A DNA stretch of 9,984 bases from an uncultured Clostridia bacterium (GCA_948919095.1 CAQYCU010000053.1:1-9984); one strand, 5' to 3'. Shown: positions 1-6,621, numbered from the stretch's first letter. Made by a program: numbers and translations. The notes: generated from the sequence alone by a model not told the origin.

Positions 1-1071
1 TCCTGATTTTCTTGCATTTAGTTTTTCATTTAAATCTTCTCTACTTTCTATCTGTACTGGTTCTTGTTTTAGATATGTTGAACATTTTGCAAATGTAGTA
101 AATAGTTGGTTATCTAAATCATTTCTATCCGTTACAACTACTATACTAGGATTATTTAATGATTTTATCATGTTTCCAGCATAAAATACCATTGAAAAAC
201 TTTTTCCGCTTCCTTGTGTATGCCATAAAAGTCCTGCTTTTCCTGTTCTGTTATCTATTGCCGTTTCTGTACTTGCAATTGCTTTCTTAACTCCAAAGTA
301 TTGATGATATGCTGATAAAATTTTAAAATCTTCACTCCATAATATAAAATTGCTAATTATATCTAATAGTCTATCTTTTCTAAACATTCCATTAAATAAT
401 GTTTGGTGTGTTGGCATATTCTCTAATACTTCATCTGAATCTTCTATCTTTTTCCATTCTGAAAATCTACTCCACGGACTGGTTATTGTTCCTGCTCTAG
501 CTTGTGCTCCATCACTTACTACCATAAATTGATTATAATAAAATAGTGTTGGTATATGTACTTCCTTGTATCCCATTAATTGATGATATGCATCTATCAA
601 TTTAACATCTTCTCTTATTGTAGATTTTAATTCTATCACAACTAAAGGCATACCATTTATAAATATAATTATATCTGGTCTTTTTTCACTATGTTCGATG
701 ATTGTATATTGATTTATTGCTTTGAATGTATTGTTTTGGATATTGTCTAAATCTAATATTTTAACAGTTTTATATTTAGTTTCTCCATTTTCTTGAATAG
801 GCACAGGTATTCCCTCTAATAAATATTTTGTAAATTGCTTATTATTTAATATAGTATTATTATGATCTAAATTTCTAATAAGTCTTAATGCTTCTTGTAT
901 TTGTTCTAATTTGATACCCTTATTTATTTTTTCTATTGCTTGTACTACATCTTCTTCTAACAATACTTTAGAGAAGTCTGTTCTTTCCATTTCATATCCA
1001 TTTATACATTCATATCCTAGATTTCGTAGCATCTCTATTGTTACTTTTTCTAGTGTTTCTTCATCAAACAT
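1..1071 (-). CDS. hsdR: Type I restriction enzyme R subunit HsdR, N-terminal part (gene continues past left edge)
   Basis: HsdR is the nuclease and ATP-driven translocase subunit of type I restriction complexes (HsdR2M2S1); it cuts DNA with unmethylated target sites. The ATG at 1071 opens a frame without stops through base 1, giving 357 residues of a protein that is usually about 1000 aa, so the rest lies outside the window. Visible motifs: the PD-(D/E)xK nuclease signature with D133 in RPDIII and E147/K149 in VIELK; the type I QxxxY motif (Q164, Y168 in YHQLMGY); Walker A TQGSGKS at 285-291; and a helicase Ia-like VTDRNDLDNQ at 313-322. All key residues in the visible part are intact. The start is fixed by an AGGGAGG ribosome binding site five bases upstream that overlaps the RT stop codon. 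It is the last gene of the hsdM-hsdS-RT-hsdR operon. Identity is clear; only completeness is unknown. Confidence 0.95.
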   Translation of the reverse strand, partial: MFDEETLEKVTIEMLRNLGYECINGYEMERTDFSKVLLEEDVVQAIEKINKGIKLEQIQEALRLIRNLDHNNTILNNKQFTKYLLEGIPVPIQENGETKYKTVKILDLDNIQNNTFKAINQYTIIEHSEKRPDIIIFINGMPLVVIELKSTIREDVKLIDAYHQLMGYKEVHIPTLFYYNQFMVVSDGAQARAGTITSPWSRFSEWKKIEDSDEVLENMPTHQTLFNGMFRKDRLLDIISNFILWSEDFKILSAYHQYFGVKKAIASTETAIDNRTGKAGLLWHTQGSGKSFSMVFYAGNMIKSLNNPSIVVVTDRNDLDNQLFTTFAKCSTYLKQEPVQIESREDLNEKLNARKSG

Positions 1072-1076
1072 AATTG

Positions 1077-1083
1077 CCTCCCT
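1077..1083 (-). promoter_or_regulatory. hsdR ribosome binding site, overlapping the RT stop codon
   Basis: On the minus strand the RT stop and the hsdR Shine-Dalgarno read TAAGGGAGG, followed by CAATT and ATG. The last base of the RT stop codon is also the first base of the RBS. This points to translational coupling of hsdR to the RT gene and supports ATG 1071 as the HsdR start. Confidence 0.8.
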
Positions 1084-2645
1084 TAATTTATTTTAATGAA
1101 TCTAAATTTATTATCTTTCCATATTTTAAAATAATTATAGTATATATCTTGATCTATATCACTATCATTAATGAAATTATAGTAATATAAAATATATTTT
1201 GCTAACCAATTATCAGTTTTAAAATCCACTTTGTTTGTATTATTAAACAATTTTTTTTTGAAATTTTCTATTAATGAATTATATAGTTTCACATTATGAG
1301 TACATATATATTCAAGAATTACACCTTTAACTATTTCACTAACATAGTTTTCTTCATTTATTATACCTTCAATTATTTTTTTGGGAATATAAATATTATT
1401 ATTAAATATAATATCTAATACATATAGAGTTGCTATATATTGTTCATTATCTATAGTCTGTTTTAATGTATCTATTATAATATTTTTTGCGTTCTCTATA
1501 TTAGTTAAATTTTCATTTAATATTTTTGTAATATATTTTGAGTATTGAGGATATTTAATCATATAATTTATTAAGTAAAAAATAGATGCATTCTTTTCTT
1601 TTTTTCTTAAATCTTCTACATACTCATTTTTCTGTTTTGAGAGAGTTTTAAATAAATACTTTAGAGCACCCTTTCTATTATAATATTTCAATTCATCTTC
1701 TGCTTTTTGGATACTTTTAAACAAATCATTTTTATTTGCAAAGTACATTTTATTATTATTAATCTTCTTTACTCTATTTATATTTATTAGATCCTTTATT
1801 TGTGAAAAATCTATAAAAGGAAAACTTGAAATACTTGTTTTTTCAAGTTTGATTGATAATTTATATTTATCATAAATCTTTTTTATTTTTTCTAAATTTC
1901 TATCTGCTTCATCAAGTGTATTACAATAAATAACTGCATCATCTACATATCTTCTAAGTGTTGGATTATCAATTTGTTGAACAATTTCCAAATCAATTTG
2001 ACTTTGTATTAATTCACTTATTATTCTTGAAGTAAATGGTCCTGTTATTATTCCTTTCGTTTCATTAGAATTCATCATTCTTGTTGCTTTATCAACTTTT
2101 TCTAAGTATTTATATTCTGCTGTTTTATTTTCATTCCCTCTATACATATTAATTGCTTTTTCATATCCATATAGACCCGCAGGTATGTAATGTGTATAAA
2201 TACCATCATAAAATTTTTCTAAATCATATTTAATACAATAATGCTTTCCTATACTTAAAACCATCTTTTCATTTTGACTTTTAATATAATTAGATCTGTG
2301 TTCTTTTATTGGTATATTAAATAAATTATCTTCATATAGCAATTTTGAATGTGAATATGGATTATTTTCTATTTTTTGTATTAAACTATCAATTATTGTA
2401 TTTTCATTAAATAACGTATTTACAAGATTTATATATGATACTGGATTTGGTAAATAAATATTTCTTAATCCTCCATCATCTTTTGGTATATATATTTTTA
2501 ATGGTATTGATTCTTTATTTATTTTATCTACTTTTTTAGTAATTTTTGATAAACCTTCTGTTGAAATATATTCAGGAAATATTTCTGATACCATACCATA
2601 ATCTGCTAAATCCATTTTTAATGCTTTTATTTCTTCTTTTTTCAT
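1083..2645 (-). CDS. Reverse transcriptase of Abi/DRT (defence) type, embedded in the hsd operon
   Basis: A 520-aa RNA-directed DNA polymerase-like protein. Visible RT motifs: motif A, KYDLEKFYDGIYTH, with the metal-binding Asp at 141; a motif B region TGPFTSRIIS at 201-210; the catalytic YVDD at 233-236 (RRYVDDAVIY); and a motif D-like lysine-rich stretch near 258-272. Motif B lacks the QG seen in group II intron and retron RTs and resembles the GP..SRIISE form of the Abi/UG group, where antiviral RTs (AbiA, AbiK, Abi-P2, DRT) fall; that placement is from memory of motif style, not a search. Residues about 285-520 form a long Lys/Ile/Asn-rich, probably all-helical part with no motif I know. 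No maturase, HNH or integrase domain is seen. The start is supported by AAAAAGGGATAG just upstream. It lies 41 nt after hsdS and 11 nt before hsdR, so it is co-transcribed with them. Hand counts give 15-22 % G+C here against 30-38 % in the hsd genes, suggesting separate acquisition. Confidence 0.88.
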   Translation of the reverse strand: MKKEEIKALKMDLADYGMVSEIFPEYISTEGLSKITKKVDKINKESIPLKIYIPKDDGGLRNIYLPNPVSYINLVNTLFNENTIIDSLIQKIENNPYSHSKLLYEDNLFNIPIKEHRSNYIKSQNEKMVLSIGKHYCIKYDLEKFYDGIYTHYIPAGLYGYEKAINMYRGNENKTAEYKYLEKVDKATRMMNSNETKGIITGPFTSRIISELIQSQIDLEIVQQIDNPTLRRYVDDAVIYCNTLDEADRNLEKIKKIYDKYKLSIKLEKTSISSFPFIDFSQIKDLININRVKKINNNKMYFANKNDLFKSIQKAEDELKYYNRKGALKYLFKTLSKQKNEYVEDLRKKEKNASIFYLINYMIKYPQYSKYITKILNENLTNIENAKNIIIDTLKQTIDNEQYIATLYVLDIIFNNNIYIPKKIIEGIINEENYVSEIVKGVILEYICTHNVKLYNSLIENFKKKLFNNTNKVDFKTDNWLAKYILYYYNFINDSDIDQDIYYNYFKIWKDNKFRFIKIN

Positions 2646-2686
2646 TTCTATCCCTTTTTCTTTTATTAAAATAACTATTTGTATTA

Positions 2687-3874
2687 CTAAATTTCAATAT
2701 TATCGAGGTCAATTTCTCCATTCATTAACTTTGGTAGTAATGTATCTCGTAGTTGTTCTAAATTTTTATTCTCTAACTTGTTTTCAATATATTTGTTTAA
2801 CATTGGTGACATAATTTGATTCATTTCATTAAGTTCTTCTGAACTTGGAATAAGAACTTCTGAAGTATCTAATTCTCCTCTTTTTATATGTCCCATTGTT
2901 GTTGCTTTTCCTGCTGCTATTTGTATAAATTTATCTAAATGCTTTAGTGTCCAAAAATAATAAAACCATTTAGGATATTTATCAGATGTTACCTTAAATA
3001 TATGCTGATTTAGTCCTGCTTTGCCACTGTCCCATATAGTCATACATAATGTACCAGACCAAGCAAATAATACATCTCCATTATTTATAATAACTTCTGG
3101 ATCAATATTACTTTTACATCTTTCTGTTTCAGCAGATATTCCAGAATTCATTTCCTTTATTTTTATTACAGGCAATCCAATTTCATTTTCTGGTCTATAT
3201 TTTTGCATTGCTAATCCGTTTTTATAATTGGCAATAGATGAAAGATTAGATATTTCATAATCTTCCAAGCCCTCTATCCACTCATTAAATTTCAAACGCA
3301 TTATTTCATACAAATTATTATTTATCTGATTGTTTAATTCTATTTTTTTATCTATATCAGATAATATTTTTGCTATTTTATTTTGAGTAACCATATCAGG
3401 TAATAATATAGGTAATTTCAATTGTGCCGTTATTCCTAGATAAGCTCTAGTACTTCCTGATCTTGCCCAACTATTTAAAACATTTTGAAAATATGAACTA
3501 TCAAAATAATATTTTAAATACATATTGTTAATATTATCTTTAACCCTATAATATGTAAGTTGAGGAGTCAATACTATTTCATCAAATTCTGTATCAACTA
3601 TTGCAGTCAAACCTATTGTAGCTTTATGAGACAACAGCACATCATTTGGTTTTGAAAATCCTTTATCCAAGCTATCCCTTGTACTTTTAGAAATATATTT
3701 ACAAGTATTATAATTTATTTTTCCGCTATTTATATCTGAAACCATTATAAATGGTATTCCTTTTTTTACATAATCTTTACTTGTTGGGTGCTTTCCACCA
3801 TGATTTCCATCCATAGGTTTTTCTAACATTTTTAATTCTACTAGTTCTTCTACTGTATATTCCTTAAATTCCAT
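2687..3874 (-). CDS. hsdS: Type I restriction-modification specificity subunit HsdS
   Basis: HsdS recognises the bipartite DNA target and holds HsdM and HsdR. The 395-aa protein has the expected two-fold layout: a first target-recognition domain (about 1-170), a helical spacer around LPDMVTQNKIAKILSDIDKK, a second target-recognition domain (about 205-345), and a second helical element near the C-terminus ending in LRDTLLPKLMNGEIDLD, typical of the Methylase_S family. The two recognition domains differ in sequence, as expected for an asymmetric target; the target cannot be predicted by eye. I place the start at ATG 3874 because GGAGG lies nine bases upstream; a longer in-frame reading from 3931 has no such site and would overlap hsdM by 68 nt. 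With the chosen start the overlap is 11 nt. Only one hsdS copy is visible, so there is no sign here of an inversion-based specificity switch. Confidence 0.95.
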   Translation of the reverse strand: MEFKEYTVEELVELKMLEKPMDGNHGGKHPTSKDYVKKGIPFIMVSDINSGKINYNTCKYISKSTRDSLDKGFSKPNDVLLSHKATIGLTAIVDTEFDEIVLTPQLTYYRVKDNINNMYLKYYFDSSYFQNVLNSWARSGSTRAYLGITAQLKLPILLPDMVTQNKIAKILSDIDKKIELNNQINNNLYEIMRLKFNEWIEGLEDYEISNLSSIANYKNGLAMQKYRPENEIGLPVIKIKEMNSGISAETERCKSNIDPEVIINNGDVLFAWSGTLCMTIWDSGKAGLNQHIFKVTSDKYPKWFYYFWTLKHLDKFIQIAAGKATTMGHIKRGELDTSEVLIPSSEELNEMNQIMSPMLNKYIENKLENKNLEQLRDTLLPKLMNGEIDLDNIEI

Positions 3875-5366
3875 ATCCAATAGCCTCCAAGTTCTTCTTA
3901 ATTTCTTCTTCCAACTTATGAGACTCTTCAAATTGTGCTTTTAAATCTGTTGTTAAGTTTTTCATCTTCTCTTCGAATGGTATTCCATCATCTTCTTGTT
4001 CTTCTGTTCCTACATATCTACCTGGTGTTAATACATAATTATTTTCTTTTATTTCTTCTATTGTCGCTACCTTACAAAATCCTGCTACATCTTCATAATT
4101 TTCATCATTTTGAAAATTATGATACGTACTTGCAATTTTAGATATATCACTTTCATCTAGTTCTCTTAGCTTTCTTGTAACCATTGTTCCTAAATTTCTA
4201 GCATCTATAAACAATGTTTTTCCTTTTTGCTTTTTATTTCTGTTTAAAATCCATATACTACAAGGTATTGTTACTGTATAGAACAAATTTGATGGCATTG
4301 CTAATATACAATCAACTAAATCTGCTTCTATTAAGTTCTTTCTAATTTTTTCTTCCTGTCCACCAGCTGATAATGAGCCATTTGCAAGTATAATAGCTGC
4401 TTTACCGTTCATAGAAAGTTTTGATACCATGTGTTGAACCCAAGCAAAGTTTGCATTTCCTTTTGGTGGTATTCCGTATTTCCATCTTGAATCATCTACT
4501 AGTTTTTCTTGTCCCCAGTCTGATATGTTAAAAGGTGGATTTGCTAAAACAAAATCGGCTTTTAAGTCTTTGTGTAAATCATTATGAAATGTATCGTCTG
4601 CAAATTTGCCTAATCCATCATTATTAATTCCTCTAATTGCTAAATTCATTTTTGCTAGTTTCCAAGTGGTTGGATTTTTTTCTTGACCAAATATGACTAC
4701 ATTTTGCATTGTACCTTTGTGTTTTTCAATAAATTTCACACTTTGTACAAACATTCCTCCAGAACCACATGCAGGATCATAAATTCTGCCTTTATATGGT
4801 TCTAATATTTCAACCATTGTTCTAACTAAACATGCTGGGGTATAGAATTCTCCGCCTTTTTGTAATTCGTTAGATGCAAATTGTCCTAGGAAGTATTCAT
4901 ATATTCTACCCAATATATCTTTATCTTGTGCTTCTTTGCTTCCAATTTTTATATTTGTAAATAAGTCTATTAATTCTCCTAAATTTACATTTCTATAATC
5001 TGGACTATTATAATTTTTTATTAGTACACCTTTTAGACTTGGGTTCTCTTTTTCTATTTCTTCTAATGCTTCATCAATAATTTGTCCAATATTACTATCC
5101 TTTGAGTGAACATTTAAATATTCCCACCTTGCTTTTGATGGTACATAAAATACATTATCCATTAAATAAGCATCTCTATCTTCTTCAAGTCCATATCCTT
5201 CATCAATTAAAGCTTGATATTTTTCCTCAAATGAATCTGATATATATTTTAAAAATATTAATCCTAATATTATAAATTTATAACTTGATACTGGAACAGC
5301 ACCCCTCATCTTATCTGCTGATTCCCATAGTTTCTTTTCTAAATCTTTTAAATCTTCTTCCTTCAT
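3864..5366 (-). CDS. hsdM: Type I DNA methyltransferase subunit HsdM
   Basis: HsdM transfers a methyl group from S-adenosylmethionine to adenine N6, protecting the host target sites; two copies bind HsdS. The 500-aa protein has the family layout: an N-terminal helical domain beginning LEKKLWESADKMRG, the GEFYTP element (172-177), the SAM-binding motif DPACGSGGMF (197-206) and the catalytic motif IV NPPF (276-279), the hallmark of N6-adenine methylases. Length and motifs are normal and nothing appears broken. I chose ATG 5366, preceded at good spacing by TTGAGG; an in-frame TTG at 5378 would place the start within that ribosome binding site. First gene of the operon; its 3' end overlaps hsdS by 11 nt. 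A promoter lies about 40-65 nt upstream. Confidence 0.96.
   Translation of the reverse strand: MKEEDLKDLEKKLWESADKMRGAVPVSSYKFIILGLIFLKYISDSFEEKYQALIDEGYGLEEDRDAYLMDNVFYVPSKARWEYLNVHSKDSNIGQIIDEALEEIEKENPSLKGVLIKNYNSPDYRNVNLGELIDLFTNIKIGSKEAQDKDILGRIYEYFLGQFASNELQKGGEFYTPACLVRTMVEILEPYKGRIYDPACGSGGMFVQSVKFIEKHKGTMQNVVIFGQEKNPTTWKLAKMNLAIRGINNDGLGKFADDTFHNDLHKDLKADFVLANPPFNISDWGQEKLVDDSRWKYGIPPKGNANFAWVQHMVSKLSMNGKAAIILANGSLSAGGQEEKIRKNLIEADLVDCILAMPSNLFYTVTIPCSIWILNRNKKQKGKTLFIDARNLGTMVTRKLRELDESDISKIASTYHNFQNDENYEDVAGFCKVATIEEIKENNYVLTPGRYVGTEEQEDDGIPFEEKMKNLTTDLKAQFEESHKLEEEIKKNLEAIGYGI
3884..3888 (-). promoter_or_regulatory. hsdS ribosome binding site inside the 3' end of hsdM
   Basis: The minus strand reads TTGGAGG, nine bases, then ATG at 3874. 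The site lies within the last codons of hsdM, so hsdS translation is probably coupled to hsdM. It decides the HsdS start in favour of 3874 over the longer frame. Confidence 0.75.
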
Positions 5367-5402
5367 TTCGCACCTCAACTAATTATAATTATTCTAGTAT
5401 AT

Positions 5403-5431
5403 TTTATATCATAAAATGACATTTTTCTCAA
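5403..5431 (-). promoter_or_regulatory. Putative sigma-A promoter of the hsd-RT operon, with palindrome in the spacer
   Basis: On the minus strand, TTGAGA (5431-5426) and TATAAA (5408-5403) are separated by exactly 17 bases and lie upstream of hsdM, giving a leader of about 30 nt. The spacer contains the palindrome AAAATG-A-CATTTT (5413-5425), a possible operator. The 86-nt gap between the 207-aa gene and hsdM shows no clear terminator, so read-through from the upstream gene is also possible. Confidence 0.55.
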
Positions 5432-5466
5432 TAGATTGCCCTATATTCATCTTTTATATTTACAAT

Positions 5467-6090
5467 TTAATTTTTGAAGAAGAAATTATCATAAGGATAA
5501 CCCGCTTTAATATACATTTCCGTTAATTCCATCTTATACTTTTCTAGTAATTCTAAATACTTCTGTTTAAATACATTTTTACAAATCCATTCAACTCCTT
5601 TACTAGAAATAATAACCTTACCATTAACTAAAAATTTATATTCTTCTAACCCACTATTACACATATTCTTAATTGCTTTTCTAACAGTAATATCTTCTCT
5701 ATCGAAATATCTGCATAGTTGTTTAATATCCATATCTTTATTCCACCAATTTTCATTATGTTCTATTTTTAGCAGCTCTTCATACTGTTTAATTCTAAGT
5801 TTTAAAAAATCTATATCTGCATCTATCAAAGATTTTTCTTTTTGAAAATATACTTGAGTAAGCCAATAATATCCTTCAATTAAAATAAAATATTTTCTAC
5901 TTCTAATTTTTTCACTTCTCCATCTACAAGTTGGATGTTTTTTTATCATAACATCTATAGCTTTTCTTAAATCCATATGTGATATTTCTTTTCCATGTTT
6001 AGTTGTTATTCCTAACGCATGTAATCGATTTAAAATTTTATTATATGATAGAAAGATACTATCTAAAAATTGCTCTGAATCTGTATACAT
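5467..6090 (-). CDS. Uncharacterised 207-aa protein next to the mobilization region
   Basis: I do not recognise this protein as a named family. It is 207 aa, basic and predicted mostly helical, with no signal peptide or membrane segment. Residues about 90-110 (DADIDFLKLRIKQYEELLKI) could form a short coiled coil. Residues about 120-170 (DIKQLCRYFDREDITVRKAI, then a basic turn and KVIISSKGVEWI) look like a helix-turn-helix followed by a wing, so a DNA-binding role is possible but unproven. The C-terminus ends in an aromatic AGYPYDNFFF. The ATG at 6090 has AGGAAG about ten bases upstream. It faces away from mob across a hairpin-rich region, the position often held by an accessory, copy-control or regulatory gene of a mobilizable element. 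It could instead regulate the hsd operon 86 nt downstream on the same strand. Confidence 0.8.
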   Translation of the reverse strand: MYTDSEQFLDSIFLSYNKILNRLHALGITTKHGKEISHMDLRKAIDVMIKKHPTCRWRSEKIRSRKYFILIEGYYWLTQVYFQKEKSLIDADIDFLKLRIKQYEELLKIEHNENWWNKDMDIKQLCRYFDREDITVRKAIKNMCNSGLEEYKFLVNGKVIISSKGVEWICKNVFKQKYLELLEKYKMELTEMYIKAGYPYDNFFFKN

Positions 6091-6117
6091 ATTTTATCAC
6101 TTCCTGTATGCTTAAAT

Positions 6118-6148
6118 ATCTTAATGCTAGTTTACGAGGCATTAAGAT
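6118..6148. repeat. 10-bp inverted repeat upstream of the 207-aa gene
   Basis: ATCTTAATGC (6118-6127) and GCATTAAGAT (6139-6148) are perfect inverted arms around an 11-nt centre. They lie 28-58 bases upstream of the minus-strand start at 6090, in the leader or promoter zone. This is a plausible operator (perhaps for the HTH-like product itself) or a leader hairpin. No convincing promoter boxes could be assigned around it. Confidence 0.6.
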
Positions 6149-6150
6149 TT

Positions 6151-6168
6151 AGCAAAATTTATTTTGCT
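6151..6168. repeat. Inverted repeat AGCAAAAT-TT-ATTTTGCT
   Basis: Perfect 8-bp arms with a 2-nt centre, directly next to the preceding and following inverted repeats. It is better read as a protein-binding palindrome or DNA cruciform than as an RNA hairpin, because a 2-nt loop cannot close at the tip. Confidence 0.55.
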
Positions 6169-6204
6169 TGAATATGGGTAATATTTTTTATTACCTAATA
6201 TTCA
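6169..6204. repeat. Interrupted inverted repeat (hairpin) with T-rich loop
   Basis: TGAATAT (6169-6175) pairs with ATATTCA (6198-6204), and inside it GGTAATA (6177-6183) pairs with TATTACC (6189-6195), leaving a loop of T residues. It is third in a run of consecutive palindromes starting at 6118. Function unknown; it could belong to a single-strand origin or a control region. Confidence 0.55.
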
Positions 6205-6240
6205 CCAGCTTGACATTTCCTTATGACGAATATAAAAATT

Positions 6241-6268
6241 ATGACATTAGTAGGACTTCAACTATAAT
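6241..6268 (+). promoter_or_regulatory. Putative promoter reading into the hairpin-rich region towards mob
   Basis: ATGACA (6241-6246) and TATAAT (6263-6268) are 16 bases apart on the plus strand. A transcript would start near 6275 and run through the hairpin array. No open reading frame with a ribosome binding site follows before mob at 6622, so the product would be a noncoding RNA or a leader of about 350 nt for mob. TTATGAC occurs twice just upstream (6221-6227 and 6239-6245), a possible activator or iteron-like repeat. Confidence 0.4.
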
Positions 6269-6300
6269 TATAAATAGAATAACTACAATAAAACCAAATG

Positions 6301-6334
6301 AAAGTGTAGATTTTATAAAAATCTATGCTTTTAT
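6301..6334 (+). terminator. Hairpin with T-rich tail (possible terminator)
   Basis: AAAG-TG-TAGATTTT pairs with AAAATCTA-TG-CTTT around a 3-nt loop (arms 6301-6314 and 6318-6331, with one internal TG/TG mismatch), followed by TTTATTTG. Weak in G+C, so terminator function is uncertain. Confidence 0.4.
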
Positions 6335-6351
6335 TTGCTTTGCGTAGAAGT

Positions 6352-6373
6352 TTGAAACCGAGCTAGGTTTCAA
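6352..6373. repeat. Perfect 8-bp hairpin TTGAAACC-GAGCTA-GGTTTCAA
   Basis: Perfect 8-bp arms (6352-6359, 6366-6373) with a 6-nt loop. No T-tract follows, so this is a structural element of the array rather than a terminator. Confidence 0.5.
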
Positions 6374-6374
6374 G

Positions 6375-6415
6375 AAGAGTAAGAAAAAGTTGTAAATCTT
6401 TTTCTTGCTCTTTTT
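6375..6415 (+). terminator. Strong rho-independent terminator-like hairpin
   Basis: AAGAGTAAGAAAAAG (6375-6389) pairs with CTTTTTCTTGCTCTT (6398-6412) over 15 positions including one T.G wobble, with an 8-nt loop, followed on the plus strand by more T residues. A transcript started near 6275 would stop here, giving an RNA of about 140 nt. It may also attenuate transcription towards mob. Confidence 0.55.
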
Positions 6416-6446
6416 CAATAAATTGCGAAAAGCAAATTTATTGAAA
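6413..6446. repeat. 12-bp inverted repeat around a GC-capped loop
   Basis: TTTCAATAAATT (6413-6424) is perfectly complementary to AATTTATTGAAA (6435-6446), with GC-GAAAA-GC at the tip. It shares its first bases with the preceding hairpin's T-tail, so the two structures compete. Confidence 0.55.
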
Positions 6447-6447
6447 T

Positions 6448-6481
6448 CATAAAAAGTTCATGTAAATGAACCTTTTTTATG
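6448..6481 (+). terminator. Terminator-like hairpin with TTTTTTATG tail
   Basis: CATAAAAAGTTCAT (6448-6461) pairs with ATGAAC (6466-6471) and, after a 2-nt bulge, TTTTTATG (6474-6481); the loop is 4 nt. The A/T part of the stem doubles as the T-tract. Terminator-like in the plus direction, about 140 nt upstream of mob. Confidence 0.5.
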
Positions 6482-6517
6482 AAAATCTAAAAATGCAGTT
6501 ATGCAATTTTAGATTTT
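6482..6517. repeat. 16-position inverted repeat with one mismatch
   Basis: AAAATCTAAAAATGCA (6482-6497) and TGCAATTTTAGATTTT (6502-6517) pair with a single A.A mismatch and a GTTA loop. It is the longest stem in the array and lies directly upstream of the origin-of-transfer region. Confidence 0.6.
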
Positions 6518-6524
6518 GGGTTGT

Positions 6525-6540
6525 AGGGTTGTCAAACCCT
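6525..6540. repeat. G+C-rich 6-bp hairpin AGGGTT-GTCA-AACCCT
   Basis: Perfect arms 6525-6530 and 6535-6540 with a 4-nt loop. It is unusually G+C-rich for this region and sits directly before the oriT inverted repeats, so it may be part of the relaxase-binding region. Confidence 0.5.
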
Positions 6541-6542
6541 GC

Positions 6543-6578
6543 CATACATGACAAACTTGTTTGTCTAGTATGTTAGAC
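6543..6578 (+). other. oriT: Origin of transfer (oriT) of MobV type, predicted nick at 6572/6573
   Basis: Two overlapping inverted repeats are seen: CATAC-AT-GACAAAC-TT-GTTTGTC-TA-GTATG (6543-6572), and GTCTA (6564-6568)-GTATG-style centre-TAGAC (6574-6578 side) formed by shared bases. At their junction is TAGTATGTTA (6566-6575), one base different from the nick consensus TAGTGTG/TTA that I recall for the pMV158 family. The position (about 50 nt upstream of a MobM-like relaxase gene) and the overlapping, mutually exclusive hairpins match the pMV158 oriT design. The exact nick site is inferred by analogy. Confidence 0.75.
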
Positions 6579-6621
6579 ATTCAAAGAATATCTTGAGCAA
6601 AGAAGGAGGTTCAAAGAAGAT

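Noticed and set aside
1083..2686. Retron or group II intron as the source of the RT
   Set aside because: Only 41 and 11 nt flank the gene, leaving no room for an msr-msd RNA or intron RNA domains, and no maturase or HNH part is seen.
3875..3931. Longer HsdS start at 3931 (19 extra residues)
   Set aside because: It lies deep in hsdM with no ribosome binding site; ATG 3874 has GGAGG at nine bases and gives the usual short hsdM/hsdS overlap.
5367..5378. Longer HsdM start at TTG 5378
   Set aside because: The TTG is part of the TTGAGG ribosome binding site for ATG 5366.
6210..6236. TTGACA at 6210 with TATAAA at 6231 as a promoter
   Set aside because: The spacing is only 15 bases; the ATGACA/TATAAT pair just downstream fits better, though TTGACA could contribute.
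6118..6600. CRISPR array or tRNA/rRNA gene in the noncoding region
   Set aside because: The repeats are inverted, differ from each other and have no regular spacers; no cloverleaf or rRNA-like segment is seen.
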